Shown here: positions 42,751 through 52,186 of the stretch, piece after piece
Layout of the letters: each line of letters starts with the position of its first letter
How positions within the stretch are numbered: position 1 is the stretch's first letter
Assembly: GCA_949878435.1 (NCBI GenBank)
Contig: CATLAK010000010.1
Coordinates: 34,135-98,134, forward strand
Direction of reading: 5' to 3'
DNA length: 64,000 nt
From: an uncultured Lachnospiraceae bacterium
GTDB lineage: Bacteria; Bacillota; Clostridia; Lachnospirales; Lachnospiraceae
The notes under the pieces: generated by a model
Database searches by the model: none
Told to the model about the DNA's origin: nothing
Seen by the model: only the letters and a program-made list of their open reading frames with translations
Made by a program: the position numbers and the translations under genes

Positions 42751-44074
42751 ATTCTACCTCCTCTAAGCTTTTGTATTTTAGTCTTATAAGGTCCACTTTC
42801 TTCTGCTGCTGCCTGCTCATGCCAAATCCCATGAACTTGCATAAATGGTCGTTTTTCAAAATGCAAAAACACATCCGCTTCCAGCTTGGAATATCTTTCG
42901 TGGTCTTAATGTCGTCCGTGTCATCGGGAATCCTCCCTATGAACACGATTCTCGTCTTTTTGCTCAAAGTATAATTCGATACACCATTGCGCCGGATCTG
43001 ATATCCATGCTTTTCTAATTCTTGAATCGTCTCTTCGTCCAGCCCTCCTCCTGTGGTATGCCAAAATTCTATTGACGTCTTAAACTTTTTCACATAATTG
43101 TTGCGCAGCCTTGCCGGCAGCGTGTCAAGCAAAAACAGGGTGTAAGACTTCCATGTATGCCCTTCCGGCAATGTGATGCTGCGATATCCCATGGCTTTCG
43201 TCCTGCCGTAAATATTCGTAAAGTTCGCCCCCTGCACCCTGCCTACCAGTTTGACCCAGATTTCCGGATCGATGACACGGTACAGATTCAAGGCATCCTT
43301 CGAGTAATCATTAAAAGGCGATGCCACACGCATCTGGGAAATCTTAAGTCCCGCCATATGATAGAGATTATATAATTCATTGTAATCGTATTGGAAAAGA
43401 TAATTTGCATGCCAGACATCTTTGGAAGACCAGTCATAAAGAGGCGAAGCGCACCAGACATCTTTAAATTGTTTGGTAATCCAGCATTCGCCTTCATACC
43501 CATATTTTTTGTGCAGGAAGCCATAATACCGCTGCAGGGATTCATCCGCCCGCATGCCAAGCAGACATACGGTTTTTTGATTCCCGTGGGACTTTCTGTA
43601 CCAGCGCCCGAATTGCTTTGCCAGATCTTCCTGATGCATGCGATACCTGTAGGTCGTGATCGGATTGTTTTCCATATTGATCACGTACTCCTTATTCGGC
43701 ATCTTTCTGACCCAGAGTTCCTTTTTGGTGTCATCCCACGGATACCAGTACATCTCATAACTGCTTAAGGCTGTGCGTGTCGCCATGGGCAGGCATACCC
43801 AGTAAGGTTCCACTTCGTCTTTGATCCTTTCAAAGGTCCGCTCCACATATTCCGTAGTCACCGTATACTGTGCCTCAAAATCTTGGTGAAAAACGCCAAT
43901 CTTCCTATTGGGATAGTATTTCTTCTGAAAATCAAGAACCACATTCAACAAAAGTCCGCTGTCCTTTCCTCCCGAAAAAGAGACGTAAATATTCGCAAAC
44001 TCCTGAAAAAGAAAGTGCAGCCGCTCCTGTAATGCCTCATATACATTTTGTTCCAAATACTTTCTTATCATCAT
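42740..44074 (-). CDS. ibrA: IbrA-like PAPS-reductase-family protein (DUF3440-type)
   Basis: About 444 aa from the ATG at 44074. The PP-loop ATPase motif is NIYVSFSGGKDSGLLLNVV. The C-terminal part matches the IbrA/DUF3440 type (GYRSITLPEGHTWKSYTLF, then EFWHTTGGGLDEETI). It is related to phosphoadenosine phosphosulfate reductases and to DndC of DNA phosphorothioation, so sulfur or nucleotide chemistry on DNA/RNA is conceivable. It is coupled to ibrB. An earlier ATG at 44134 has no good ribosome site. Confidence 0.88.
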   Translation of the reverse strand: MMIRKYLEQNVYEALQERLHFLFQEFANIYVSFSGGKDSGLLLNVVLDFQKKYYPNRKIGVFHQDFEAQYTVTTEYVERTFERIKDEVEPYWVCLPMATRTALSSYEMYWYPWDDTKKELWVRKMPNKEYVINMENNPITTYRYRMHQEDLAKQFGRWYRKSHGNQKTVCLLGMRADESLQRYYGFLHKKYGYEGECWITKQFKDVWCASPLYDWSSKDVWHANYLFQYDYNELYNLYHMAGLKISQMRVASPFNDYSKDALNLYRVIDPEIWVKLVGRVQGANFTNIYGRTKAMGYRSITLPEGHTWKSYTLFLLDTLPARLRNNYVKKFKTSIEFWHTTGGGLDEETIQELEKHGYQIRRNGVSNYTLSKKTRIVFIGRIPDDTDDIKTTKDIPSWKRMCFCILKNDHLCKFMGFGMSRQQQKKVDLIRLKYKSLEEVEYGV

Positions 44075-44170
44075 AAATTCACCCGCATCCGTTTTTCCAT
44101 TTTTTGGAAATTCCGTTACTAGTGAATTTAGCACAGAAAAGAAGTTAATTCAACAAATTATGACAATATT

Positions 44171-45505
44171 TTATAAAGTATTTATCTCTTTTACCCTTTT
44201 TAAACAAAGGATTCCCACTGTATCTGCAAGGAACCAGCCGATTGGTATCGCCCACCAGATTCCTGAGACGCCAATCTGCGGCAGCGGCGCCAACAGATAA
44301 GCAAGCAGCACTCTGGTTCCAAGAGAGAGGATCGTAAGTACTAAAGACATCTCCGGTTTTTCCACTCCCCTGTAAAATCCATACAGCAGGAACAATAATC
44401 CTATTCCGCAATAAAATACTCCTTCTATCCGCAGATATTCCACTCCTGCCTGAATGATCTGCACTTCCTTGGCATCAATAAAAATCCCCATCAGCCCGGG
44501 CGCCAATACAAAAATCCCCGCAGAGATGACACTGCAGAAAGCCATGGAGACGGCTGCTGCCTTTTTCATCCCCTCCTTTATGCGGTTTTTCGCTCCCGCT
44601 CCGTAATTTTGAGAAATGAACAGGGAAAAGGCGTTCCCAAATTCCTGGGCTGGCATATAGGCAAAGGAATCGATCTTTACCGCCGCGGCAAAGGCTGCCA
44701 TCACCACCGTTCCGAAACTGTTCACAAGCCCCTGGATCATCAGTATTCCAAAATTCATCACCGACTGCTGTATGCACGCAGCGGCAGAATTGTGCACCAC
44801 CTCCGAAATCGTCTTCTTATCAGGCAGAAATTCCTCCTTAAGGGGGTGCAGTTCCGGCTCTTTCATCCATGTATAAATGCCGATTCCTACCCCCGATACC
44901 GCCTGCGACAGCACCGTTGCAAATGCAGCGCCTCCGGCTCCCATATGAAAATAAACCACGAATAAGATATCCAGGAAAATATTGAGGACTGCAGCCACCC
45001 CCAAAAAGCACAGTGGAATCAATGAATTTCCAAGCGCCCTAAGAAGAAATGCAAAATAATTATAGAGAAAGACAAAGACAATGCCAAAAAAGATCACCCA
45101 TACATATTCATACATCAGTCCATAAATCGTTTCCGGTACCTGCAGAATATGAAGAATCGGATGAATAGCGGCGAAAACCAGCCCGGTCAGAAGAATCGTC
45201 ACCAGCGCAATAAAGCAAAAAGACGTCAGCATACTCTTTTTCATCTGCTCCATCTCTTTTTTTCCATAATAAACAGAAATGACCGCCCCGCTCCCCATAC
45301 ATAAACCGATAATAATGGAAGTCAGAAAAGTCATAAGCGTATAGGCGCTTCCCACCGCCGCCAGCGCCGGAGCCCCTAAGTATCTGCCGACAATCAAGGT
45401 GTCGGCTATATTGTAACACTGCTGAAGCAGATTTCCCAAAATCATGGGACCAGCAAATAAAAGCATGGTCCCAGTCACATTTCCCTGTGTCAGATCCTTT
45501 TTCAT
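44171..45505 (-). CDS. MATE-family efflux transporter
   Basis: The 444-aa protein has 12 membrane helices, beginning MKKDLTQGNVTGTMLLFAGP, then GNLLQQCYNIADTLIVGRYL, a standard MATE N-terminus. The helix 7 region (VNFGILMIQGLVNSFG) is likewise typical. It exports drugs or metabolites by Na+ or H+ antiport. It begins eight bases after galT, so it is read from the galactose operon, although a role in galactose metabolism is not expected. Confidence 0.93.
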   Translation of the reverse strand: MKKDLTQGNVTGTMLLFAGPMILGNLLQQCYNIADTLIVGRYLGAPALAAVGSAYTLMTFLTSIIIGLCMGSGAVISVYYGKKEMEQMKKSMLTSFCFIALVTILLTGLVFAAIHPILHILQVPETIYGLMYEYVWVIFFGIVFVFLYNYFAFLLRALGNSLIPLCFLGVAAVLNIFLDILFVVYFHMGAGGAAFATVLSQAVSGVGIGIYTWMKEPELHPLKEEFLPDKKTISEVVHNSAAACIQQSVMNFGILMIQGLVNSFGTVVMAAFAAAVKIDSFAYMPAQEFGNAFSLFISQNYGAGAKNRIKEGMKKAAAVSMAFCSVISAGIFVLAPGLMGIFIDAKEVQIIQAGVEYLRIEGVFYCGIGLLFLLYGFYRGVEKPEMSLVLTILSLGTRVLLAYLLAPLPQIGVSGIWWAIPIGWFLADTVGILCLKRVKEINTL

Positions 45506-45512
45506 AACAACA

Positions 45513-47012
45513 TCATAAGGTCTTTATAAAACGTTCAAAGGCTTCCTGCCCCTGCTCTGTCCTTTTGAAGACACCGGCATCGGAGAGCACCTGCATGAAC
45601 ACAAGACCGATTTCCTTTTCTACAATCTCGTCTATATTAGACCTGTCTATTTTATCATATTTTGTAGCAAATTGCTCCGCCCAGTCTGCATGCTTTGCAA
45701 GCACTTCGTCGCTTCGCAAATCCCTGCCTGCAAGAATCGCCTCCTTAAGCGCTTCCATTTCCTTCTTCAATCTGGCAGGCAGCACAGCAAGCCCCATCAC
45801 CTCAATCAATCCGATATTTTCTTTCTTGATATGGTGAAGCTCGGCATGAGGATGATAAACGCCCAGGGGATGCTCCTTCGTGGTAATGTTATTCCGAAGC
45901 ACCAGATCCAATTCGTACTTGTCGTTTCGTTTTCTGGCTATGGGGGTAATGGTGTTGTGCGCCTCTCCATCCGTCTGGGCAAAGATGAAAGCTTCTTCAT
46001 CCGTATATGCCCTCCATTTGTCCAGGATCACATCTGCCAGCGCAATGATCCTGTCCGTGTCTGTGCCGGTCAGCCGGATCACTGACATGGGCCATTTCAC
46101 AATTCCCGCTTCCACGTCCGCAAATCCATCCACTTGGAAGGTTTTCTCCACAGGCGCTTTTGCCATGGCAAACTCATAGTGCCCGCCCTGGAAATGGTCA
46201 TGGCTTAAAATAGAACCGCCCACAATCGGCAGATCCGCATTGGAACCCACAAAATAATGGGGGAACTGCTTTACAAAGTCAAATAATTTACAGAAGGTAT
46301 TATGTTCTATCTTCATGGGCACATGTTTTCCGTTAAATACAATGCAGTGCTCATTGTAATACACATAGGGAGAATACTGAAGTCCCCACCGGTCATTCTG
46401 AATGGTCACAGGAATAATGCGGTGATTCTGCCGGGCAGGATGGTTCAGGCGCCCTGCATACCCTTCGTTTTCCCTGCAGAGCAGACATTTGGGATACCCG
46501 GAAGCCTTGGCTGTCTTTGCCGCTGCAATGGCTTTGGGATCCTTTTCCGGCTTGGACAGATTGATGGTAATGTCAAGATCTCCGTATTCTGTAAAAGCCA
46601 CCCACTTTATGTCCTTTTTAATCCTGTATCTGCGGATATAATCCGAGTCACAGCTGAACTTATAATAATAATCGGTCGCCTTTTGCGGACTCTCTTTATA
46701 AAGCTCATAAAATCTGCGGATTACCTCGCTTGGTCTTGGAAGCAGGGTGCTCATGATCTTTGTATCCATTAAGTCCCTGTATGCCACCGTATTTTCTTCC
46801 ATCATGCCTGCTTCATAGGCATGATCCAACATTCTTTGCAGGATTCCCTCTAAGTCTGTCTCGCAGACCTGCACCGGTTCTGCCGCATCCTCTATCTCGT
46901 CTTCCCCGAATAAGGCGAGAAGACTGTTTACGGTATAAATCTCATCTTCCTTTGGCACCAGTCCGGTCAGGATGCCATAGGCCGTCAGTTTTCTGATTTC
47001 TTCCTGAATCAT
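45513..47012 (-). CDS. galT: UDP-glucose--hexose-1-phosphate uridylyltransferase, class II
   Basis: Leloir-pathway enzyme that swaps UMP between UDP-glucose and galactose-1-phosphate. About 499 aa, the length of the Firmicutes GalT class II family (TIGR01239). The catalytic region includes GGSILSHDHFQGGHYEFAMA, and conserved Cys/Trp are at YPKCLLCRENEGY. I use the ATG at 47012; a GTG one codon earlier is possible. It follows galK by 37 bases. Confidence 0.96.
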   Translation of the reverse strand: MIQEEIRKLTAYGILTGLVPKEDEIYTVNSLLALFGEDEIEDAAEPVQVCETDLEGILQRMLDHAYEAGMMEENTVAYRDLMDTKIMSTLLPRPSEVIRRFYELYKESPQKATDYYYKFSCDSDYIRRYRIKKDIKWVAFTEYGDLDITINLSKPEKDPKAIAAAKTAKASGYPKCLLCRENEGYAGRLNHPARQNHRIIPVTIQNDRWGLQYSPYVYYNEHCIVFNGKHVPMKIEHNTFCKLFDFVKQFPHYFVGSNADLPIVGGSILSHDHFQGGHYEFAMAKAPVEKTFQVDGFADVEAGIVKWPMSVIRLTGTDTDRIIALADVILDKWRAYTDEEAFIFAQTDGEAHNTITPIARKRNDKYELDLVLRNNITTKEHPLGVYHPHAELHHIKKENIGLIEVMGLAVLPARLKKEMEALKEAILAGRDLRSDEVLAKHADWAEQFATKYDKIDRSNIDEIVEKEIGLVFMQVLSDAGVFKRTEQGQEAFERFIKTL

Positions 47013-47049
47013 CACATATACCTTCTTTCTTCTATCTTCACCGATGGGC

Positions 47050-48213
47050 TTAAAGAACCGCCGGTCCGCCGCCGATTTCCACTACATAAAAATCTGCTCC
47101 ATAACCAATCTTCGCCTGATATGCTTCCCCTACCTGCTTTACAAAGCAATCGATTGCGTCTTCTTTTACAATGCTGACCGTGCAGCCGCCAAAGCCAGCC
47201 CCGGTCATCCTTGAACCAATCACGCCTTCTACCTTCCAGGCTTCCTCCACCAGCGTATCCAGCTCAATTCCCGTCACCTCATAATCATCCCGCAAAGAAA
47301 CATGAGAAGCATTCATCAACTGACCGAACAAAGCAATATCATTCTCCTTTAACGCCGCAACCGCCTTCAGCGTTCTCTGGTTTTCATAGACTGCATGCTT
47401 TGCCCTTCTTACCCGCACTTCATCTTTGATTGCAGCTTTATACTTTTCAAATTCCTCTTCCGTCAGCTCGCCCAGGCTCTTAATGTCCACCACTTGCTGA
47501 AGTTCGCTAAGCGCCGTCTCGCACTCCGACCTTCTCTCATTGTATTTAGAGTCTCCCAGCCCTCTTTTCTTGTTGCTGCAGGCAATGACGATTTTGGCGC
47601 CTTCCAGCTTTACAGGGGCATAGGTGTAAGATAAGTCCGCCGTGTCCAAAAAGATGGCATGGTCCTTTTTGCCCATGGCAATGGCAAACTGATCCATAAT
47701 GCCGCAGTTGACGCCGTTGAACTTATTCTCGGAATACTGCCCGATGAGCGCTAAATCCTGATTGCTCACATCAAACCCAAAGAAATCCCTTAAAATCGCT
47801 CCCGTCACCACTTCCACCGATGCGGAAGAGGACAGTCCCGAACCATTGGGAATATTTCCATTCAGCAGGATATCCATTCCCTTGGGAACCGGAAAGCCTT
47901 TTTCCCCAAATGCCCACATGACCCCTTTGGGATAGTTGGTCCAGCCGGCTTCCTCCATGGGCTTAAGGTCTTCAATGCTGGACTCGATTACCCCTAAGGA
48001 TTCAAAATTCATGGAGTAAAAACGAAGCATGTTGTCTTCCCTCACTCTTGCCGCCGCATAAGTCCCGATGGTAAGCGCGCAGGGAAACACATGACCGCCG
48101 TTATAGTCCGTATGCTCTCCAATAAGGTTCACCCGCCCCGGCGCGAAGAACACCTTGACGCCCTGTACATCCCCAAATACCTCTTCAAACTTCTTTAATA
48201 CAATCTCTTTCAT
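47050..48213 (-). CDS. galK: Galactokinase
   Basis: Phosphorylates galactose at C1. About 387 aa. Signatures present: GRVNLIGEHTDYNGGHVFPC, the ATP-binding PNGSGLSSSASVEVV and the C-terminal MTGAGFGGCTVSIV. The start at 48213 (MKEIVLKKFEEVFG) has GGAGGT ten bases ahead and gives the normal length; upstream in-frame codons lie in the leader beyond a terminator-like hairpin. It is first of the galK-galT pair. Confidence 0.97.
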   Translation of the reverse strand: MKEIVLKKFEEVFGDVQGVKVFFAPGRVNLIGEHTDYNGGHVFPCALTIGTYAAARVREDNMLRFYSMNFESLGVIESSIEDLKPMEEAGWTNYPKGVMWAFGEKGFPVPKGMDILLNGNIPNGSGLSSSASVEVVTGAILRDFFGFDVSNQDLALIGQYSENKFNGVNCGIMDQFAIAMGKKDHAIFLDTADLSYTYAPVKLEGAKIVIACSNKKRGLGDSKYNERRSECETALSELQQVVDIKSLGELTEEEFEKYKAAIKDEVRVRRAKHAVYENQRTLKAVAALKENDIALFGQLMNASHVSLRDDYEVTGIELDTLVEEAWKVEGVIGSRMTGAGFGGCTVSIVKEDAIDCFVKQVGEAYQAKIGYGADFYVVEIGGGPAVL

Positions 48214-48257
48214 CTGACCATTTACCTCCATAATGAAATTCCCGTCCTTTTTTCTTA

Positions 48258-48284
48258 TTATAAAAAAACAGCCTTCGGACTGCC
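48258..48284 (-). terminator. Terminator-like hairpin between the AraC gene and galK
   Basis: CAGTCC-GAA-GGCTG (one bulge) followed by TTTTTTTATAATAAG on the minus strand, 35 bases past the araC-type stop. It should end most regulator transcripts and leave galK with separate expression. The TATAAT inside the U-tract could serve as the galK -10 box, but no good -35 is visible. Confidence 0.65.
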
Positions 48285-48316
48285 ATATCAGATTGTTGCA
48301 TAAACCTGTCAAAATG

Positions 48317-49219
48317 TTAACTATTTAGACGATTGACCTGATTGATAAAATCTTCCACCTGTTTTAAATATTCCTTATTTCTTCTTGTTTCCCCCTTCTG
48401 CATTTCTTTCCTGTAGGCGGAAGGCGACATCTTCTTTATCTGCCTGAATGATTTACTGAAAACAAGCGGGTCTGTATATCCGCAGGATAAGGCAATGCTT
48501 TCTACCGAAAGCGAAGTCAGCTGCAGAAGCTCCGTTGCCTTTGTAATGCGGAAGACCGTCAGAAACTGCTGGGGCGACATCCCCGTAGCATTATGAAAAA
48601 GGGTATAAAGGTAACTTCTGTTAATGCACACGTAGTCCGCCACATCCGTCACTTTGATGGGATTGCAGTAGTTGCTTTGAATAAACTCCACCGCCTGCCT
48701 GACATAATGATCCGCCCTGCCCGTTCCCTTCGCTTCCTCTATCGCACCCTCTTCCGCAATCAGCGACAAAAATAGATGAAGCTGCCCGTTCCTCCTTAAA
48801 TCATTTGCCACCCCGAAGGTATTGTGCTCCATCATATCCTTCACTGCCTGATACAGTTCCTCTTCCTTTTCAGACCGAAAAACAGGGTTGGTGATAGAAA
48901 GTCCCATTGAACTTACCAAATCAGCCGCAAGCGCCCCTTCAAATCCAACCCAGATATAGGTCCAAGGATCCTTTTCATCCGCCTGGTAGAAGGAAAGTTC
49001 CTCCGGCGGTATCAGAAAGCCATATCCCCGTTCCAAGGGATATTCTTTCCCCCCGATAGAAAATCTGCCTTTTCCGCTCAGTATAAAATGAATCAGATAA
49101 TGGGGCTTGATTGCCGGTCCAAAGCTGTGCAGCGCCTCCGTCCTTGACAGACCGCAGCAGTTCACGGAAAGCCCCTCATCCTTTCCCTTGGTAAATTCCA
49201 GCTTATATGCTTTTTCCAC
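48317..49219 (-). CDS. AraC-family regulator of the galactose genes
   Basis: The 300-aa protein has an N-terminal cupin-like sugar-sensing domain (KPHYLIHFILSGKGRFSIGG) and a C-terminal double helix-turn-helix (NPIKVTDVADYVCINRSYLYTLF... and VESIALSCGYTDPLVFSKSF; conserved GMSPQQFL). It resembles MelR/MsmR-type regulators of alpha-galactosides. Its place between the MFS transporter gene and galK suggests it activates this region in response to a galactose-containing sugar. Confidence 0.9.
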   Translation of the reverse strand: MEKAYKLEFTKGKDEGLSVNCCGLSRTEALHSFGPAIKPHYLIHFILSGKGRFSIGGKEYPLERGYGFLIPPEELSFYQADEKDPWTYIWVGFEGALAADLVSSMGLSITNPVFRSEKEEELYQAVKDMMEHNTFGVANDLRRNGQLHLFLSLIAEEGAIEEAKGTGRADHYVRQAVEFIQSNYCNPIKVTDVADYVCINRSYLYTLFHNATGMSPQQFLTVFRITKATELLQLTSLSVESIALSCGYTDPLVFSKSFRQIKKMSPSAYRKEMQKGETRRNKEYLKQVEDFINQVNRLNS

Positions 49220-49246
49220 CCTGCTTCCTCCCTAATATCTATGTAA

Positions 49247-50440
49247 TCAATCACTTTCCTTTGCCTTCTGCGCCATAAACAGCATGATTCCCATGCCTGC
49301 TGCCGCAGAAACCGTAGCAAAGACAAGCATGCTGACCACCCCCATGCTATCAATCAAAGCACCGCCAATCAGCGCGCCCGCCACATTTCCCAAGGTATAG
49401 GTCATGGTCATATATGCCTGCCCCTTAATGGCATCCTCCTTTTCCATAATCGCATTCACATAGTAAACGGAAGAAACCGTAATAAGCGCCCAGCCCAACA
49501 TCTGAAATACCTGTACGGCATAAAAGGAAAGGATATTCGGCGCCAGCAAAGTGCCGAGCGTCTTTAAGAAAAAGAAAATGCCGGAAATGCGGAACCAGAT
49601 ATCGCACCGTACTTTCTTCAACATAAATGCAAACAAAAACATGGTAGGCAGCTCAAACAGCGACGCCATCGCCATCGCTGTACCCATCTGTGCGCTTGTG
49701 CCGCCCTTTTCCTGCACAATCTGGAAGGTAAAGCTGTTAAGGAGGACATGGCTGATATACACCAGAACACAGCCTGCAAGAGTCGCACAAAATCTGGGAT
49801 ATTTTTTGAAAAAGAGAAGCGGATTTCCTTTCTCCTCCCGCGCCGGTTCAGACACGCGCCGAGACGTTTTCTTGAAAGGAAAAAGGAAAAGTCCGGCAAG
49901 AAGCAGGACCGACACCAAAAGCAGGGCAACAGGTATCGCCACCGCGCCTGCCTTTCCCGCTGCAATGCCCACCACATACACTACAAAAGCATACCCCAGA
50001 GAGCCCGTTCCCCGTGCCACACCAAAATTCAGCTTTTTCTTCTGGTTGATGCTCTCCATCCCAAGCGCGTTCACCAAAGGAATCAGCATCTGCATAATCA
50101 TCAACGAAAAGCCATACAGTGCACCGGTAAAAAGGACCGACTTATGATAGGCGGTCAGAATCAATAGGTTCACCACCACCTGTATGACGAGAAATAAGAT
50201 CAACAGAATTTTTAATGAGGGACTTTTTTCTTTATCCGCATACCCTGCCATCACCGGCTGCAGAATAGCTGAAAAAAATCCTGCTGCCGCTATCAGCATG
50301 CCAATCTGTGTGTTGGAAAATCCGCAGTCTAACAGATACATACTGACGAATCCAATCGCTCCTCCATACATCATCCAGAAAAAGCATTGAATGAACGCAT
50401 AGCGTACTGTTAAATCTTCTTTATTTCTTCCCTCTCCCAT
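49247..50440 (-). CDS. MFS transporter, likely sugar uptake
   Basis: About 397 aa with 12 membrane helices. The start at 50440 (MGEGRNKEDLTVRYAFIQCF) follows AGGGGGAAG. Helices 1-2 read FWMMYGGAIGFVSMYLLDCG, then NTQIGMLIAAAG, a pattern of the LacY/nucleoside-proton symporter group. Only 27 bases separate it from the AraC gene, so a galactoside or galactose substrate is likely. The neighbour upstream is ptsI, ended by a terminator. Confidence 0.88.
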   Translation of the reverse strand: MGEGRNKEDLTVRYAFIQCFFWMMYGGAIGFVSMYLLDCGFSNTQIGMLIAAAGFFSAILQPVMAGYADKEKSPSLKILLILFLVIQVVVNLLILTAYHKSVLFTGALYGFSLMIMQMLIPLVNALGMESINQKKKLNFGVARGTGSLGYAFVVYVVGIAAGKAGAVAIPVALLLVSVLLLAGLFLFPFKKTSRRVSEPAREEKGNPLLFFKKYPRFCATLAGCVLVYISHVLLNSFTFQIVQEKGGTSAQMGTAMAMASLFELPTMFLFAFMLKKVRCDIWFRISGIFFFLKTLGTLLAPNILSFYAVQVFQMLGWALITVSSVYYVNAIMEKEDAIKGQAYMTMTYTLGNVAGALIGGALIDSMGVVSMLVFATVSAAAGMGIMLFMAQKAKESD

Positions 50441-50454
50441 CGATTCTTCCCCCT

Positions 50455-50499
50455 GCAAACAACGGACGCCCCGCTTCGCGAGGCATCCTTATAGTAAAA
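50455..50499 (-). repeat. Dispersed hairpin element, copy d
   Basis: On the minus strand TTTTACTATAAGGATGCC is followed by TCGCGAAGCGGGGCGTCC and then GTTTGC. GATGCCTCGC and GCGGGGCGTC pair fully (with G-U pairs) around GAA. It starts at the U-tract of the ptsI terminator and ends at the ribosome site of the MFS gene. It is the cleanest copy of the family. Confidence 0.6.
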
Positions 50500-50534
50500 C
50501 TGCAAAAATGGACCTGGAATTACCACTTTTGCAG
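50500..50534 (-). terminator. Intrinsic terminator of ptsHI
   Basis: CTGCAAAAGTGG and CCATTTTTGCAG pair around an 11-base loop and are followed by TTTTACT on the minus strand, 15 bases after the ptsI stop. Confidence 0.85.
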
Positions 50535-50548
50535 TTTCTTATAATATT

Positions 50549-52162
50549 TTACTGCGTATCTCTGACTGCTTTCCTTACAGGAAGGATGCATCCCGGTGAA
50601 ACAGATAATTCATCCAGTCCCATCTTTAAGAAGGTTTCCGTGAGCTCTAAGTCTGCTCCAAGTTCCCCGCAGATTCCTGCCCAGATTCCCACTTTATGTG
50701 CATTGTCGCAGACCATCTGGATAAAGCGCAGCACAGCAGGATGATGTGCATCATAGAAAGCATCCAGCTTTGCATTCTGCCGGTCAATCGCCAGCGTATA
50801 CTGGGTCAAGTCATTGGTGCCGATGCTGAAGAAATCCACCTCTTTCGCAAGTTCATCGCTCATAAGCGCCGCCGCCGGAGTCTCGATCATAATGCCCTCT
50901 TCCACTTCGCCCACCGAAACGCCTTCCGCAAGCAGTTCTTCCTTCACGGATTTGGATATTTCCTTGATCTTTCGCACCTCATCCACCGATATGATCATTG
51001 GATACATAATCGCCAGATTGCCATATGCACTTGCACGGAACAAGGCGCGCAGCTGTGTACGGAAAATCTCAGGTCTGGTCAGGCAGATACGGATCGCACG
51101 ATAGCCCAATGCCGGATTATCTTCCTTGTCCAGCTTGAAATAATCCACCTGTTTGTCGGCGCCGATATCCAATGTACGGATAATGACTTTCTTTCCTCCC
51201 ATGGTCTCTACCACCTTGCGGTACGCCTGAAACTGCTCTTCCTCCGTGGGATAGTCTTCCGATTCAAGATATAGAAATTCACTGCGGAACAGACCAATGC
51301 CGCCTGCATCGTTTTCGATAACGGAAGCTAAATCTCCCGGGTTGCCGATATTGGCATAGAGGTTAATCTTCTGCCCCGATTTCGTCACATTCTCTTTTCC
51401 TTTCAGGGTAAGGAGGAGTTGTTTCTGTTCGTCATCCGCTTCTTTTTTCTTGAAATATGCCTCCAGTACGGGCATTTCCGGATCAATGATAAGCTTGCCC
51501 TCATATCCGTCTACAATGCCGATCTTTCCGTTCCAGCTCTCCTCCCGGTCCACGCCGATCAGGGCGGGGATCCCCATGGTCCTTGCAAGAATGGCTGTAT
51601 GGGAGTTTGCAGAGCCAAGCCTTGTGACAAATGCCAGCAGCTTGCTCTTGTCCATCTGAACCGTCTCACTAGGAGCAAGGTCTTCCGCCACAATGATCAC
51701 CGGTTCATCACCGATATCACTGTCTTCCGCCCCGCCGCACAGAATCGTGACCACGCGCTCTGTGATGTCCTTTACGTCCGCGCTGCGCGCCTTAAAATAC
51801 TCATCCTCCATATTGGCGAACACTTCTGCAAAATTGTCTCCGGTGACCGCCGCCGCGTACTCCGCGTTTACGTTCTGCGTGGAAATGATGTTGTGGACAG
51901 ATTCATTGTAATCATCATCCTCTAACATCATGGAATGCACATTGAAGATTTCTGCATTTGCCTCGCCGACCTCCACAAGCGCCTTTTCATACAACTGACC
52001 AAGCTGTTCGATTGCCTTTGCCTTTGCCTCTTCATATCGTTTGATTTCGGCATCCGCATCCTCAATTTTGGTACGCACCACCTTATTTTCCGCCTTGCCG
52101 TAAAGCTTAATCTTTCCTATGGCTATGCCGCCAAATATTTTTTTACCGCTTCGCTCTTCCAC
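50549..52162 (-). CDS. ptsI: PTS enzyme I (phosphoenolpyruvate-protein phosphotransferase)
   Basis: Takes phosphate from PEP and passes it to HPr. 537 aa. The phosphorylated His is in SANSHTAILARTMGIPALIG. The PEP-binding TIM barrel includes GLFRSEFLYL, IRTLDIGADKQ, and the C-terminal FFSIGTNDLTQYTLAIDR with CGELGADLE (Cys). It starts with GTG after AGGAGG. It lies 24 bases after ptsH, the usual gene order. Confidence 0.97.
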   Translation of the reverse strand: MEERSGKKIFGGIAIGKIKLYGKAENKVVRTKIEDADAEIKRYEEAKAKAIEQLGQLYEKALVEVGEANAEIFNVHSMMLEDDDYNESVHNIISTQNVNAEYAAAVTGDNFAEVFANMEDEYFKARSADVKDITERVVTILCGGAEDSDIGDEPVIIVAEDLAPSETVQMDKSKLLAFVTRLGSANSHTAILARTMGIPALIGVDREESWNGKIGIVDGYEGKLIIDPEMPVLEAYFKKKEADDEQKQLLLTLKGKENVTKSGQKINLYANIGNPGDLASVIENDAGGIGLFRSEFLYLESEDYPTEEEQFQAYRKVVETMGGKKVIIRTLDIGADKQVDYFKLDKEDNPALGYRAIRICLTRPEIFRTQLRALFRASAYGNLAIMYPMIISVDEVRKIKEISKSVKEELLAEGVSVGEVEEGIMIETPAAALMSDELAKEVDFFSIGTNDLTQYTLAIDRQNAKLDAFYDAHHPAVLRFIQMVCDNAHKVGIWAGICGELGADLELTETFLKMGLDELSVSPGCILPVRKAVRDTQ

Positions 52163-52186
52163 AGTTGTCCTCCTGTCAACGTAAAA

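Noticed and set aside
44145..44411. Separate gene on the minus strand at the end of the MATE gene
   Set aside because: It is another frame within the MATE coding sequence, with no start signal or recognisable protein.
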